Below, in pieces: positions 24,984 to 34,625 of a DNA stretch of 64,000 nt (position 1 is its first letter; each line of letters begins with the position of its first letter). This DNA is from Caballeronia mineralivorans PML1(12) (GTDB lineage: Bacteria; Pseudomonadota; Gammaproteobacteria; Burkholderiales; Burkholderiaceae): assembly GCF_001028175.1 (NCBI RefSeq), contig NZ_AEJF01000258.1, positions 42,358 to 106,357 of the forward strand, given 5' to 3'. Made by a program: the position numbers and the translations under genes. Below the pieces are notes generated by a model. It saw only the letters and a list, made by a program, of their open reading frames with translations, ran no database searches and was not told the DNA's origin.

Positions 24984-26153
24984 CTAGACGAATTCCGGCT
25001 TCACCCAGACCGATCCACGCTCGAAGCTGTCTACCACCGCGTCGACAAACGCTACGCCTTTCAAACCATCGTAGGCGACCGGTATGTCCCGGCCGAGCGG
25101 ACCGACTTGCCGATTGTCCAACCGCGCCCGAATCGCTTCGGCGAACCCGCCATAGAGATTGGCAAAGGCCTCGATATATCCCTCCGGATGCCCCGGAGGG
25201 GTGCGCGTCCGGACTCTCGCCGCGTCTGAAACATCGTCACGGCCGCGCTTGATAGTGGCGGGTGCACGGCCAAGCGGTGTATGAAGGAGCTCATTGGGTT
25301 GTTCCTGGGCCCATGCGAGACTGCCTTTATCGCCAGTTATCCGAAGCCGCAACCCATTAGAGTGACCAACCGCTACCTGCGACGACCAGAGCAGGCCGCG
25401 AGCGCCTCCTTCGTACCTCAACATCACGTGCGCGTTGTCATCCAATGATCGACCGGGGACGAACGTCGCCAGATCGGCGCATAGCGCGTCGAGCTTCAAT
25501 CCGCTCACAAAAGCGGCGAGATGGTAAGCATGTGTGCCAATGTCTCCAATGCTTCCACCCCGCCCGGATCTTTTTGGATCCGTTCGCCATTCCGCCTGGG
25601 TATTTCCCGCAGCCTCGATCGCCGTAGCCATCCACTCAAGCGGGTATTCGACCTGCACCACCCGCACCGTGCCGATCACGCCTTGCGCAACCAGCGCGCG
25701 GGCTTCGTGTACAAGCGGATATCCGCTATATGTATAGGTGACGCCAACGAAGCAGCCACTTGACCGGGCCAACTGATGCAGGCTCACCGCGTCCTCCAGG
25801 GTGGTCGTCATCGGCTTTTCGCAAATGATGTCAAAGCCTGCTTCAATCAATGCCTTCGCGATCGGGAAATGCGTATGATTTGGAGTGCAGATTGAAACGA
25901 TGTCCACCTTGTCTGCTCTCGCACGTTCACCTTCGATCAGTTCGAGGTAGCTGCCATACGCACGGTTGCTTGCGACGCCAACGCTCCCGGCAAACGCCCG
26001 CCCTTTTTCGGCTGAGATGTCGAACGCACCTGCTACAAGCTCGTACTGGTCATCGAGACGCGATGCATAACGGTGGATGCCACCGATGTATGCGCCTTCG
26101 CCTCCGCCAACCATAGCAAGACGCAAACGCCTGTTGATGCTTGTGCTGTTCAT
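24984..26153 (-). CDS. Gfo/Idh/MocA family oxidoreductase
   Basis: A 389-residue dehydrogenase of the larger subgroup. Seen: MVGGGEGAYIGGIHRYASRL (Rossmann with a longer loop), SICTPNHTHFPIAKALIEAGFDIICEKPMTT with the Lys-Pro motif, and GGSIGDIGTHAYHLAAFVSG with the active-site Asp/His. This subgroup commonly accompanies the large TIM-barrel protein encoded next to it. Its ATG overlaps the stop of that gene by four bases (ATGA), so the two are translationally coupled. It is the last gene of the iolD operon and probably oxidises a sugar or cyclitol. Confidence 0.88.
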   Translation of the reverse strand: MNSTSINRRLRLAMVGGGEGAYIGGIHRYASRLDDQYELVAGAFDISAEKGRAFAGSVGVASNRAYGSYLELIEGERARADKVDIVSICTPNHTHFPIAKALIEAGFDIICEKPMTTTLEDAVSLHQLARSSGCFVGVTYTYSGYPLVHEARALVAQGVIGTVRVVQVEYPLEWMATAIEAAGNTQAEWRTDPKRSGRGGSIGDIGTHAYHLAAFVSGLKLDALCADLATFVPGRSLDDNAHVMLRYEGGARGLLWSSQVAVGHSNGLRLRITGDKGSLAWAQEQPNELLHTPLGRAPATIKRGRDDVSDAARVRTRTPPGHPEGYIEAFANLYGGFAEAIRARLDNRQVGPLGRDIPVAYDGLKGVAFVDAVVDSFERGSVWVKPEFV

Positions 26154-27217
26154 TGCGCCTCCTGTCCGAGGCCGAGGATCGCCCGGTTCGACGCGCGGTC
26201 CGCGCCCGATTTCACGAAATCGTCAAAAGCCCGGTCTGATACGCTGATGATGTGATCGCGAATAAAGCGTGCACCTTCCGCCGCGCCATCCTCGGAGTTT
26301 TTCAGGAAGCATTCCCACTCGAGGACGGCCCAACCGTCGAAATCGTAGGTTGAGAGCTTCGAGAAAATGGATTTGAAGTCAACCTGCCCGTCTCCGAGTG
26401 AACGGAACCTGCCGGCGCGACTGGCCCAGGGCTGGAAGCCACCGTACGCCCCGGTTTTGCCGTTTGGGCGGAACTCAGCGTCCTTTACGTGAAACATACG
26501 GATGCGTTCGTGGTAGTGATCGATGTAGGAGAGGTAGTCGATCGATTGCAGGACCAGGTGACTCGGGTCATACATGATGTTGCAACGAGGGTGATTGCCG
26601 ACGCGCTCGAGGAACATCTCAAAGGTCAGGCCATCGTGCAGATCTTCTGCCGGATGAATTTCGTAGCACAGGTCGACACCCTCGTGATCAAATGCGTCGA
26701 GGATGGGCCGCCAGCGACGTGCCTGCTCATCGAATGCCTCATCGATCAGCCCTTCGGGCCACTGCGGATAAGGGTACAGGTAGGGCCAAAGTAACGTGCC
26801 CGAAAAAGTGACATGACGGTCAAGTCCTAGCCGGCGCGAAGCCTTGGCAGCCAGCAACAATTGCTCTCGAGCCCATTCCTGACGCCGCTGCGGATTGCCG
26901 CGCACGGCCTGCGGTGCGAACGAATCAGCTATCACGTCGTAGGCGGGATGAGAGGCTACTAGTTGGCCCTGAAGGTGCGTCGCAAGTTCAGTCACCGTCA
27001 GACCACGTACCGCTGCCACGCCCCTGATTTCGTCCGCATACGTCTGGCTCTCAGCGGCCTTCGCGAGATCGATGACTCTCGCGTCCCACGCCGGCAGTTG
27101 AACTCCCGTGAAGCCCTTGTCTGCAGCCCAGTCAAGCAGTCCGGCAAACGTGCTAAAGGGGGCCTCATTGGCTGCGAACTGGGCGAGGAAGACGCCCGGC
27201 CCCTTGATGGTACGCAT
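26150..27217 (-). CDS. TIM-barrel sugar phosphate isomerase/epimerase-like protein (large type)
   Basis: A 355-residue xylose isomerase-like barrel. Seen: GPGVFLAQFAANEAPF, GFTGVQLPAWD, VTFSGTLLWPYLYPYPQWPEGL, LCYEIHPAEDLHDGLTF, NIMYDPSHLVLQSIDYLSYIDHY and FHVKDAEFRPNG. The E-H-P-A-E, D-P-SH and HVKDAE motifs give the metal ligands. I start at 27217 (MRTIKGPGVF), as homologues do; the frame is open to 27274. It is coupled to the next gene by a four-base overlap. Such proteins are often annotated as isomerases beside Gfo/Idh/MocA enzymes; the reaction is not fixed. Confidence 0.87.
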   Translation of the reverse strand: MRTIKGPGVFLAQFAANEAPFSTFAGLLDWAADKGFTGVQLPAWDARVIDLAKAAESQTYADEIRGVAAVRGLTVTELATHLQGQLVASHPAYDVIADSFAPQAVRGNPQRRQEWAREQLLLAAKASRRLGLDRHVTFSGTLLWPYLYPYPQWPEGLIDEAFDEQARRWRPILDAFDHEGVDLCYEIHPAEDLHDGLTFEMFLERVGNHPRCNIMYDPSHLVLQSIDYLSYIDHYHERIRMFHVKDAEFRPNGKTGAYGGFQPWASRAGRFRSLGDGQVDFKSIFSKLSTYDFDGWAVLEWECFLKNSEDGAAEGARFIRDHIISVSDRAFDDFVKSGADRASNRAILGLGQEAQ

Positions 27218-27298
27218 GATTTCCACGACCTCATTCAAGTTCGAGAAGTGCGGCGCGACGTGCGCCGCGATCACTGGCGGCCCGAGTTCGTTGACCGG

Positions 27299-28108
27299 TC
27301 ACAACGCCGCGTTCGGGCCTGGAGGCTCGTCGTATCCTCCCCACACGGACTGGTCATACTCGACCACGGAGCCTGTCATCAGCCCGGACTCGTCACTGCT
27401 CAGGAACGCTACTGCGCGTGCCACCTCGGCAGGATCGATCAGGCGGCCAAAAGGCAATTTCTGCGCGGCCTCATCGAGCCAGTTGTCCTTTGCCCCGTGG
27501 TACGTTTTCATGATCCGGTCTTCGCCCTCGGATGCCATCCATCCAATGTTCAGGCCGTTCACGCGAATCCGGTTCCTCAGCGCCGCAAACGCGGTGTTTC
27601 GGGTGAGGGTGGCCAGTGCGCCCTTGGAAGCGGAGTAAGCGCAGATAAACGGTTGGCCCGCCAGACTCGCCATGGAACAAATGTTGACGATCGTGCCTTT
27701 GGTTTCCGTTCGAAGCATGAGTTTGATCGCGTCCTGCATCAGGAAGAACGGCCCGCGCACATTCGTCGCAAACATCTCGTCAAAGCGTTCCGGCGTGGTG
27801 TCCAGAATTGTGCCGCGATCGCTGATGGCTGCTGCGTTGACAAGCGCGTCGACCCGACCAAAGGACTGGTCAGCAGCCGCGATGACCGCACGGCAGTCAT
27901 CGACGCTTGACAGGTCCGCTGGTACGAACACCACTTTCGCCTTTGTCGCGGCAGTCAGTTCTCTCGCTTTTGCTTCACCCTTCTCACGCGAGCGACCACA
28001 AATGATGATTCCCTCGGCGCCTCGCTGTGCAAAGAGCGTGGCAATTGCCGCGCCCAGACCTTGAGTGCCACCTGTGATAACCGCAATTTTTCCCTCGAAC
28101 TGATTCAT
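27299..28108 (-). CDS. Short-chain dehydrogenase/reductase (SDR)
   Basis: A 269-residue classical SDR. Seen: TGGTQGLGAAIATLF (cofactor motif TGxxxGxG), DLSSVDDC, VNAAAISDRG (NNAG-type motif), the catalytic Ser in NICSMASLAGQ, and YSASKGAL with the Tyr-xxx-Lys pair. The C-terminus is a short Pro/Gly-rich tail. Its ATG overlaps the iolE stop by four bases. SDRs in inositol clusters can act on epimeric inosose or on downstream keto acids; the substrate here is not known. Confidence 0.9.
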   Translation of the reverse strand: MNQFEGKIAVITGGTQGLGAAIATLFAQRGAEGIIICGRSREKGEAKARELTAATKAKVVFVPADLSSVDDCRAVIAAADQSFGRVDALVNAAAISDRGTILDTTPERFDEMFATNVRGPFFLMQDAIKLMLRTETKGTIVNICSMASLAGQPFICAYSASKGALATLTRNTAFAALRNRIRVNGLNIGWMASEGEDRIMKTYHGAKDNWLDEAAQKLPFGRLIDPAEVARAVAFLSSDESGLMTGSVVEYDQSVWGGYDEPPGPNAAL

Positions 28109-29019
28109 GTCGTACTCCTTTCGATGTCGTAGCCGGCTCGCTGCAATGCCATGGTGAGCGAACGATGTCCAATTCTCGCGTACTCGAGCGGCGGAGCGTT
28201 GGCAGGATCCTGCTCCGCCTCAACCACAAACCAGCCCTCGTAACCAATCTCGGCAAGTTTTTGCGCGACGGTCGCGAAATCGATCGCGCCGTCGCCGGGC
28301 ACCGTATAAACGCCTTTGAGCACCGCGTCCAGAAAGGACTCATGTGAGCGGTCCAATCCAGACAGAACACCGCCGCGGATGTCCTTTGCATGCACATGAA
28401 TAACCCGCTTTCCATGCCGGTTCAGGATCGCGATTGGATCGGCACCGGCGAACACCGCGTGCCCGGTATCGAGCAGAAGATGCACTGCCTCGCCGGTATG
28501 GGCCATCAGACGGTCGATGTCCGGTGCGCTTTCAATCGCGGTACCCATGTGATGGTGAAACGCGAGCGGCACGCCCTGTTCGGCACAGAACTCGCCGAAC
28601 TTCGTTAGCTTGCGACCATATGCGACGAAGTCGTCGTCGTGGAGCGTACGTCGACCTGTCAGCGGGACGTTCTGGCGGTTCTGGATGGTGCCGGCGGTCT
28701 CGCCGTACACCAGGCACGCGGCGCCACATTCGCGAAATAACGCAAGCTGCGCCAGCACCTTGTGCTTTTCCGCTTCGAGGTCTGAGTCCAGGACGGTGCC
28801 TGAATACCACCCCGACGCGAGCCGCAGGCCAAACCGTGACAGCAGCGGCTTCAACTCGGCACTCGTCTTCGGAAACTTCCCGCCCGTCTCGACGCCGAGG
28901 AACCCGGCTTCAGCGCTCTCGGCGAGACACGTTTCGAGCGGTGTATCGCCGCCCAGTTGCGGCAGGTCATCGTTGGACCAGGCGATTGGAGCAATGCCCA
29001 GCTTTGCTTTCAGTGTCAT
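28105..29019 (-). CDS. iolE: Myo-inosose-2 dehydratase
   Basis: A 304-residue TIM barrel of the IolE type. Seen: GIAPIAWSNDDLPQLGGDTPLETCLAESAEAGFLGVETGGKFP, the characteristic IolE opening, then ACLVYGETAGTIQNR, PLAFHHHMGTAIESAPDIDRLM, LLLDTGHAVFAGADP, VIHVHAKDIRGG and VPGDGAIDF. It dehydrates 2-keto-myo-inositol to 3D-trihydroxycyclohexane-1,2-dione. It lies 24 bases downstream of iolD and overlaps the SDR gene, matching an iol operon. The assignment is strong from the N-terminal motif and the partner gene. Confidence 0.93.
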   Translation of the reverse strand: MTLKAKLGIAPIAWSNDDLPQLGGDTPLETCLAESAEAGFLGVETGGKFPKTSAELKPLLSRFGLRLASGWYSGTVLDSDLEAEKHKVLAQLALFRECGAACLVYGETAGTIQNRQNVPLTGRRTLHDDDFVAYGRKLTKFGEFCAEQGVPLAFHHHMGTAIESAPDIDRLMAHTGEAVHLLLDTGHAVFAGADPIAILNRHGKRVIHVHAKDIRGGVLSGLDRSHESFLDAVLKGVYTVPGDGAIDFATVAQKLAEIGYEGWFVVEAEQDPANAPPLEYARIGHRSLTMALQRAGYDIERSTT

Positions 29020-29043
29020 ATCTCTTTCCCGTAGTAGGAGTGA

Positions 29044-30885
29044 TCAAACGCCGATTCGCTGTTTCGTACGGCCCTCTTCCTGATCCTTGCGCGCGGCCTG
29101 CACCTCTTCGCGCTCACTGACCTGCGGAACCCCGACGTCCCACCACGCGTCGCCCGGCGTCCACGCGAAGGCATCGGTCACGATCGAGATGACGGTGGTC
29201 CGGTCATTCGACTTCGCCCACTTCAAGGCATCGCGCAGCTCGTCGAGCGTATTGGCGCGGCGAGCAAGTGCTCCCATCGATTCGGCATGACGGATGAAAT
29301 CAACCGGGAAGGCCTCCTTGACCTTGCTGTCCTTCAGCAAGTTGTTGAACGATGCTCCGCCCTTGCCGTTCTGAAGCCGGTTAATGACGCCGAAGCCGCC
29401 GTTGTCGCACACAAGAACAATCATCTTGTGTCCCGCCAGCACTGACGAATAGATGTCGGAGTTCATCATCATGTATGAGCCATCGCCGACCATGACGAAC
29501 ACGTCACGTGACGGATCAGCCATTGCTGCACCCCAGCCGCCAGCGATCTCGTAGCCCATACAGGAAAAACCGAACTCGCAATCGAACGTACCCGGCGCCT
29601 TGACTCGCCAGCCCTTGACCAGTTCGCCGGGCAAGCCGCCCGCAGCGGAAATGACATAGTCTCGTTGCGCGGCTTCTTCATTCACGACGCCGACAACTTG
29701 CGCGTACGTAGGCACGGTGGCATCGGTGTGCTTCTGGCCAGCATCCAGGGCATCGTTCCAGCGTGCAAATTCACGCCGGCCGTGCTCGAGCCATGACGCA
29801 TCCACGTGCCAGTCTCCGAGCGCGGCATCCAGCTCGGTGACGGTTTCCCGCGCGTCGCCGATGAGCGCAAGCGAGCGGTGCTTGACCGCGTCAAAGCGCG
29901 CTGTGTTGATAGCAACAAACTTCGCGCCGTGTGAGAAGCAGCTCCACGAGCCGGTAGTGAAATCCTGCAAGCGCGTGCCGATCGCGAGCACAACATCCGC
30001 CTCGCCGGCGAGCGCGTTAGCCGAGCTCGATCCGACGATGCCTAGCGGTCCGATGTGGACCGGGTGATCGTGTGTGAGCGTACCTTTGCCCGCGATTGTT
30101 TCCACGATGGGAATACCGCGCTCTTGAGCAAGCTTCACGACGGCCCGCTCAGCCTCTGAGTAACGTACGCCCCCGCCGGCGATGATGATGGGGCGCTGCG
30201 CCTCCTTGAGCACCGCCACGGCCTGCGCCACGCGAGTGCTATCGGGCCTTGGCCGGGGGATCGAATGAACCGTCGGTTCAAAGAACGCGGCCGGATAATC
30301 AAATGCCACTTCCTGGATGTCTTGACACAAACCGAGGAAAGCCGGACCGCAGTCCGCAGGATCCAGCATCACGGCTACCGCCTGTGGCAGCGATGAGATG
30401 ATCTGCTCCGGATGCGTGATGCGGTCCCAGTACCGGGTGACCGCCTTGAACGCATCATTGACCGTCATCGACGGATCGTTAAAATGCTCGACTTGCTGCA
30501 AGACCGGATCCGGACGGCGGCTTGCGAATGTGTCGCCAGACAGGAAGAGGATCGGCAACCGGTTGGCGTGGGCAAGGCCAGCTGCGGTCACAAAGTTAGT
30601 CGCACCGGGTCCAATTGACGAGGTGGCGACCATGATCTGGCGCCGACGTTTCGCTTTTGCAAAAGCAATCGCTGCGAGCGCCATCGATTGCTCGTTCTGG
30701 CCGCGCCAGGTGGGGAATTCGTCTTTTACCGCTTCAAGCGCTTCTGCGAGACAGGTGACATTGCCGTGTCCGAATATACCGAAGACGCCAGGAAAGAGCG
30801 GAACGCGCTTTCCGTCGATCTCGGTAAGCTGGCTCTTCAGGTAACGCACTATGGCTTGTGCCACGGTGCAGCGAATGGTCGACAT
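29044..30885 (-). CDS. iolD: 3D-(3,5/4)-trihydroxycyclohexane-1,2-dione hydrolase
   Basis: A 613-residue thiamine diphosphate enzyme. Seen: FGIFGHGNVTCLAEALE near residue 35, Glu65 in RGQNEQSM (cofactor-activating Glu), a central domain with IIAGGGVRYSEAE, and the TPP/Mg motif GDGSYMMMNSDIY starting at 467. It hydrolyses the ring of the diketo intermediate made by IolE to give 5-deoxy-D-glucuronate. It is the first gene of a five-gene minus-strand operon (iolD-iolE-SDR-TIM barrel-Gfo). An IolR-like operator overlaps its likely -35. Length and motifs are normal for IolD. Confidence 0.95.
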   Translation of the reverse strand: MSTIRCTVAQAIVRYLKSQLTEIDGKRVPLFPGVFGIFGHGNVTCLAEALEAVKDEFPTWRGQNEQSMALAAIAFAKAKRRRQIMVATSSIGPGATNFVTAAGLAHANRLPILFLSGDTFASRRPDPVLQQVEHFNDPSMTVNDAFKAVTRYWDRITHPEQIISSLPQAVAVMLDPADCGPAFLGLCQDIQEVAFDYPAAFFEPTVHSIPRPRPDSTRVAQAVAVLKEAQRPIIIAGGGVRYSEAERAVVKLAQERGIPIVETIAGKGTLTHDHPVHIGPLGIVGSSSANALAGEADVVLAIGTRLQDFTTGSWSCFSHGAKFVAINTARFDAVKHRSLALIGDARETVTELDAALGDWHVDASWLEHGRREFARWNDALDAGQKHTDATVPTYAQVVGVVNEEAAQRDYVISAAGGLPGELVKGWRVKAPGTFDCEFGFSCMGYEIAGGWGAAMADPSRDVFVMVGDGSYMMMNSDIYSSVLAGHKMIVLVCDNGGFGVINRLQNGKGGASFNNLLKDSKVKEAFPVDFIRHAESMGALARRANTLDELRDALKWAKSNDRTTVISIVTDAFAWTPGDAWWDVGVPQVSEREEVQAARKDQEEGRTKQRIGV

Positions 30886-30944
30886 TGTCTTCTCCTCACA
30901 CGTTCGGGATGGCCGCGGGCTAGTCGCACCGCCGCCCTTCTCAA

Positions 30945-30984
30945 ACTTTATTGCAGATAACGTGTTTCAGCAATTAAAATTGCT
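30945..30984 (-). promoter_or_regulatory. iolD promoter with IolR-like operator
   Basis: AGCAATT-AA-AATTGCT (30969-30984) is a perfect inverted repeat and contains GCAA-N6-TTGC. On the minus strand it overlaps a -35-like TTGCTG (30973..30968), 17 bases before TAAAGT (30950..30945). The site matches the operators at 22.74, 36.15 and 36.18 kb. The adjacent RpiR-family protein is the likely binder. Confidence 0.65.
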
Positions 30985-31128
30985 TAAGGGTTTTCCCAGT
31001 GCATTCTGCACCTTGGCGCACGAGCGCTCACAGCCCGATGACATCGGGCAGCAAAGGGATTGCGGGGGAAAAAACCTGAAGCGACTACTGTGCCGGACCG
31101 ACGTGATGCGCCTGTTACATCAGTCGCA

Positions 31129-32085
31129 TCATTGCGTGCGTTGCCGGGACCGTTTGCCCCGGTTCCGCTCGTTCTCTGTGACGGTCGCAATGCGCGGCGC
31201 TCCGTCATGGCCGGGCTGAAGAAGCGCAGCGAGGGCAATGCCGATGCACTGCGTCAGGCACATGGGCGCAGCAAGCGAACGCGAGAACGTGTACTCCTCT
31301 TCCGGAATGGCAAAGAGCACGCTTGCGTCCTTCGCGAGAGGCGAAAGCTGACTGTCTGTAATCGCCACAATGGGCACGCCCGCCCGCGCCGCGATGTCCG
31401 AGATCGTGACGACTTCCTTGGCGTAGTGGCGAAAGGCGATGGCGACCAGCACATCTTCCCGGGCCATCGTCGAAGCCATTTCCGGCGCCAGTCCTCCTGA
31501 TGCGTCAAGCAGGATCACCTTGCGTTGCAGCATCGACAGGATGTAGCGCAGAAACTGCGCTATGGGTTCCGAACGAAGCTGGCCAGCGATGTAAATCGTC
31601 TGCGCGTCCTTCAGATAGTGGGCTGCCTGCGTGAGGCTTTCCTCGGTCACGTTGCTCAACAGCGCCTGAAGCGTCGCGATGTCACGCACCACCAGGTCAT
31701 GCAAAAATCCAAGGTTGCCCTGATCGACGTTGCGCTTGAGATCCACCTCCAAGGCATTGATGCGCTCACGAAAACCCGGAGCGGTGGTCGCAAGACGCGT
31801 CTGAAACACCGCCTGGAGTTGCTTGAAGCCGGAATATCCGAAGTGCTGTGCAAAACGCACGAGAATGGAAGGATGTGCCCCGCATTTGGCCGCGATCGCG
31901 TTGATCGACTCCAGCGCCACCACGTTGGGGTTCTGTGTGAAAAACCGCGCTACCTGCTGATACCGCTCAGACAGCTTGGGGTACTCCGTGGTGATTACGT
32001 TGACGATCCCCTCGTAGTTCTCCTCCGGGATAAGCTGCTCGCCGGTCGTTTCCTTGGTCATCTTCGGTTTCTTTTCGCTCGTCAT
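31129..32085 (-). CDS. RpiR-family transcriptional regulator (IolR-like)
   Basis: A 318-residue regulator with an N-terminal RpiR helix-turn-helix (YQQVARFFTQNPNVVALESINAIAAKCGAHPSILVRFAQHFGYSGF) and a C-terminal SIS sugar-binding domain (AQTIYIAGQLRSEPIAQFLRYIL, then LDASGGLAPEMASTM and AIAFRHYAKEVVTISDIAARAGVPIVAITDS). I start at 32085 (MTSEKKPK); the frame is open to 32202. In rhizobia the RpiR protein IolR represses inositol genes through GGAA-N6-TTCC. The related GCAA-N6-TTGC sites in this window and the position next to iolD make it the likely repressor here. Confidence 0.9.
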   Translation of the reverse strand: MTSEKKPKMTKETTGEQLIPEENYEGIVNVITTEYPKLSERYQQVARFFTQNPNVVALESINAIAAKCGAHPSILVRFAQHFGYSGFKQLQAVFQTRLATTAPGFRERINALEVDLKRNVDQGNLGFLHDLVVRDIATLQALLSNVTEESLTQAAHYLKDAQTIYIAGQLRSEPIAQFLRYILSMLQRKVILLDASGGLAPEMASTMAREDVLVAIAFRHYAKEVVTISDIAARAGVPIVAITDSQLSPLAKDASVLFAIPEEEYTFSRSLAAPMCLTQCIGIALAALLQPGHDGAPRIATVTENERNRGKRSRQRTQ

Positions 32086-32348
32086 TCCGGTTGCGTCTCG
32101 TCTCGCTGATAGTCCTGTCAGCCAAACGATGCCACCAGTGGTCGCCTCCGGCAAGCCTGAGTCGCAGTACCCGGTCAGCGTCGCCCATGTGGCCGCCCTC
32201 AACCAATACTCTCACACCTGTCCCCACTGTCCCGAATGAATCACCCCGTCAACCTGCCGGACCGGGGAGATCGCTGCACGGCCGCGACGACGCACATGCC
32301 CTCCTGCATGAACAACTGCCCCCTTTCCTGCACGGTACTGTCGATCGA

Positions 32349-32621
32349 TCAGCCTGCCATCTCCTTGTGCACCAGGTTAGGCGTAGTGATCGACACAACG
32401 TCGACTGCTGGATCGGTCACGAGTGACTTCCAGTCCGGGATCGCTCGCGCAAAGCCAAACTGCGCTGCGGCGCGCCTCGCGGCGTCTGCATCGATATCGG
32501 CAACTGCAACGAGTGTCGGACGTCGGGATTCAAGGAACACGCCAGCCATGGCGCGATAGGCCAAGGCGTGAGTTTTTCCCATGAAGCCGGTACCGATCAT
32601 GCCAATGCCAATTTCCTGCAT
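32349..32621 (-). pseudogene. Truncated Gfo/Idh/MocA gene (5' part only)
   Basis: The 90 codons encode a good N-terminal Rossmann region (IGIGMIGTGFMGKTHALAYRAM, VAVADIDADAARRAAAQFG, VDVVSITTPNLVHKEMA), then stop before the CEKP motif. No continuation in another frame is visible downstream. Dehydrogenases of this family are 330-390 residues, so three quarters are missing. It sits 196 bases downstream of the 2-hydroxyacid dehydrogenase, probably as the remains of a fourth operon gene. Confidence 0.75.
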
Positions 32622-32817
32622 GATGGATTCACCCTTATGTATTGAACCCGACTCGACCTGACGCCCCTTTAGCTGACCATCACCGTTCTACCCGTCCTCG
32701 CTGATTCCAGCGCGCAGCTCGCCAATCGCAGGCTGTCCCCAGCTCTTGGGTCATTGATGACGTGACGTAAAAGTCCTTCGCATGTCTTCGGCAAGCTTTG
32801 CCCCATCAGCCCTGCAC

Positions 32818-33798
32818 TCAGTCCATCGTCGCGGGCGGGGCGATTCCCACGTCGTTGACCACCAGCGCCGGGTCCAGATGGCCAGCGAAGAAGTTAACAA
32901 TATTCGTGGCAGCGGACATCGCCATGCCGGCCGCCGCTTCTTCAGTTAAACCCGCAGAGTGCGGACTTAGTACGACATTGTCGAAATCAAACAGGGGGTT
33001 ATCCGGCCCCGGCGGCTCGCTCTCGAACACGTCGAGGCCAGCCCCGGCCAGACGGCCTGCGGAGAGCGCCTCCCGAAGTGCTTGCTCGTCGACAATTCCT
33101 CCACGCGCTGTGTTCACCACGATCGACGAGGGTTTCATCCACCCCAATTCCCGGGCTCCGAGCAACGGACCATTCACTGACTTCGGCATGTGAACTGACA
33201 CCACATCAGCCTCAGCGAGGGCTTGCCGCAGATCGCTGACAGGCGTTACACCAAATGCACTCATTGTTTCGACTGCAACGTACGGATCGTAGGCGAGAGT
33301 CTTCATGTTAAAACCTGCGGCCATTCTCGCCATCGCCTTGCCAATACGACCGAACCCCAGCAGCAGCAACGTCCGGCCGTTGAGTTCCCATGCATCGTAG
33401 CTGTTCCGATATTGCCAGGAAGAGGCTCGGGTCTTCCGGTCGTACACGATCGTTCGCTTGGCGAGCGCAAGCACCAGCATCATGCTGTGCTCGGCGACCG
33501 AGTTTGAGATGACGTCGCCAATAATCGCCAATGGAATTGATCGCTCGGTCAATGCTTCGACATCAACGGCATCAAACCCGACACCATGTCGCGACACGAT
33601 CTTGAGTCGTGTTGCGGATTCGATCACCGCACGCGGCAGTGGCTGGGTACGGATGAGGATCGCATCCGCATTCGGTGCCAGCGGTGCATAGGACGCGACC
33701 GATATGTCCTCAACGAGGTCGAAGGTCACACCGCGGGCATTGCGCAGGATATCCAGCCCCGCGTCGTGAATCCGTCCGGCTACCAGTACGTGGGGCAT
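32818..33798 (-). CDS. D-2-hydroxyacid dehydrogenase (phosphoglycerate dehydrogenase-like)
   Basis: A 326-residue NAD-dependent dehydrogenase. Seen: LLLLGFGRIGKAMARMAAGF (cofactor motif GxGxxG with flanking residues), ADVVSVHMPKS, VVNTARGGIVDEQAL (catalytic Arg), GLDVFESEPP (Glu) and LSPHSAGLTEEAA (His), so the Arg/Glu/His triad is complete. Members reduce 2-keto acids or oxidise D-2-hydroxyacids. It follows the aldolase gene with one base between stop and start. It may handle a 2-keto acid or hydroxypyruvate/tartronate-type product of the aldolase; this is inference. A decayed second copy forms the pseudogene at 22283..22630. Confidence 0.92.
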   Translation of the reverse strand: MPHVLVAGRIHDAGLDILRNARGVTFDLVEDISVASYAPLAPNADAILIRTQPLPRAVIESATRLKIVSRHGVGFDAVDVEALTERSIPLAIIGDVISNSVAEHSMMLVLALAKRTIVYDRKTRASSWQYRNSYDAWELNGRTLLLLGFGRIGKAMARMAAGFNMKTLAYDPYVAVETMSAFGVTPVSDLRQALAEADVVSVHMPKSVNGPLLGARELGWMKPSSIVVNTARGGIVDEQALREALSAGRLAGAGLDVFESEPPGPDNPLFDFDNVVLSPHSAGLTEEAAAGMAMSAATNIVNFFAGHLDPALVVNDVGIAPPATMD

Positions 33799-33799
33799 G

Positions 33800-34615
33800 T
33801 CAGTAACCTCCCGCCGGCTTCGCGTCCGAAGAGGTCGTCTTGCCGAGCACCGCGCGCAAGGACTTCACGCTTGCCTGCGCCGCACCCGCAAGCAGCCGCG
33901 CGTCGCTGGACACCGTAACAAGGTCGAACCCCCAATCCACGGCGCGAGCCGCATATTCCGGCGTTCCGTTGTGCAGCGCGGCCTTGATGCCGGCGTGATG
34001 TGCACGCTTCAGGATGTGCTGGATGGCCTCGACCATTTCCGGCTCTTCGCGATCGAATCCGCGCGGATATTTCTTACCCGTCAAACCAAGCGTCAAATCC
34101 GCCGGTCCGATATAGACACCGTCCAGACCTGGTGTCGAGACGATCTCGTCAATGTTCGCCAGGGCCTCCGCCGTCTCGATCATCGCAAAGCAGAGAACCT
34201 GCTCGTCAGCGTGCTGGCCATAGTCAGCGCCGGCGGAAAAATTCGCGCGTATCGGTCCGAAACTGCGCGAGCCCAGGGGCGGATAACGCACGTAGGAAAC
34301 CAGCCTCGCCGCATCCTCCGCGGTATTGACCATCGGACAAATCACGCCGTAAGCGCCCGCATCGAGCGCTTTCATGATGTCGCCCGGGTCGAGCCACGGC
34401 ACCCGGACAAGCGGGACCACTGTGCTTGCGCGCATCGCCTGTAGCATGGTGGTGGCAACTTCGTAGCCAACCAGGCCGTGCTGCATGTCGATCGTGATTG
34501 AGTCATATCCTTGTTCTGCCATGATTTCGGCGGAAAACGGACATGCGAAGGCAAGCCAGCCGTTCACGACAGGCTTGCCGTCCGACCACAACGACTTGAT
34601 GTTATTGAGTTTCAT
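33800..34615 (-). CDS. HpcH/HpaI-family class II aldolase
   Basis: A 271-residue metal-dependent aldolase. Seen: GWLAFACPFSAEIMAEQGYDSITIDMQHGLVGYE (with the base His region), VPLVRVPWLDPGDIMKALDAGAYGVICPMVNTAEDA (Arg and metal Glu-type region), LCFAMIETAEALANIDEI with the metal-binding Glu, and GLDGVYIGPADLTLGLG-type motif. Family members cleave 4-hydroxy-2-oxo acids (2-keto-3-deoxy sugar acids, 4-hydroxy-2-oxoheptanedioate) to pyruvate and an aldehyde. It is between the aldehyde dehydrogenase and hydroxyacid dehydrogenase genes, so the aldehyde it forms is probably oxidised by the former. Start at 34615 chosen (MKLNNIKSL); 34636 is possible. Confidence 0.9.
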   Translation of the reverse strand: MKLNNIKSLWSDGKPVVNGWLAFACPFSAEIMAEQGYDSITIDMQHGLVGYEVATTMLQAMRASTVVPLVRVPWLDPGDIMKALDAGAYGVICPMVNTAEDAARLVSYVRYPPLGSRSFGPIRANFSAGADYGQHADEQVLCFAMIETAEALANIDEIVSTPGLDGVYIGPADLTLGLTGKKYPRGFDREEPEMVEAIQHILKRAHHAGIKAALHNGTPEYAARAVDWGFDLVTVSSDARLLAGAAQASVKSLRAVLGKTTSSDAKPAGGY

Positions 34616-34625
34616 AGCCCCTCTC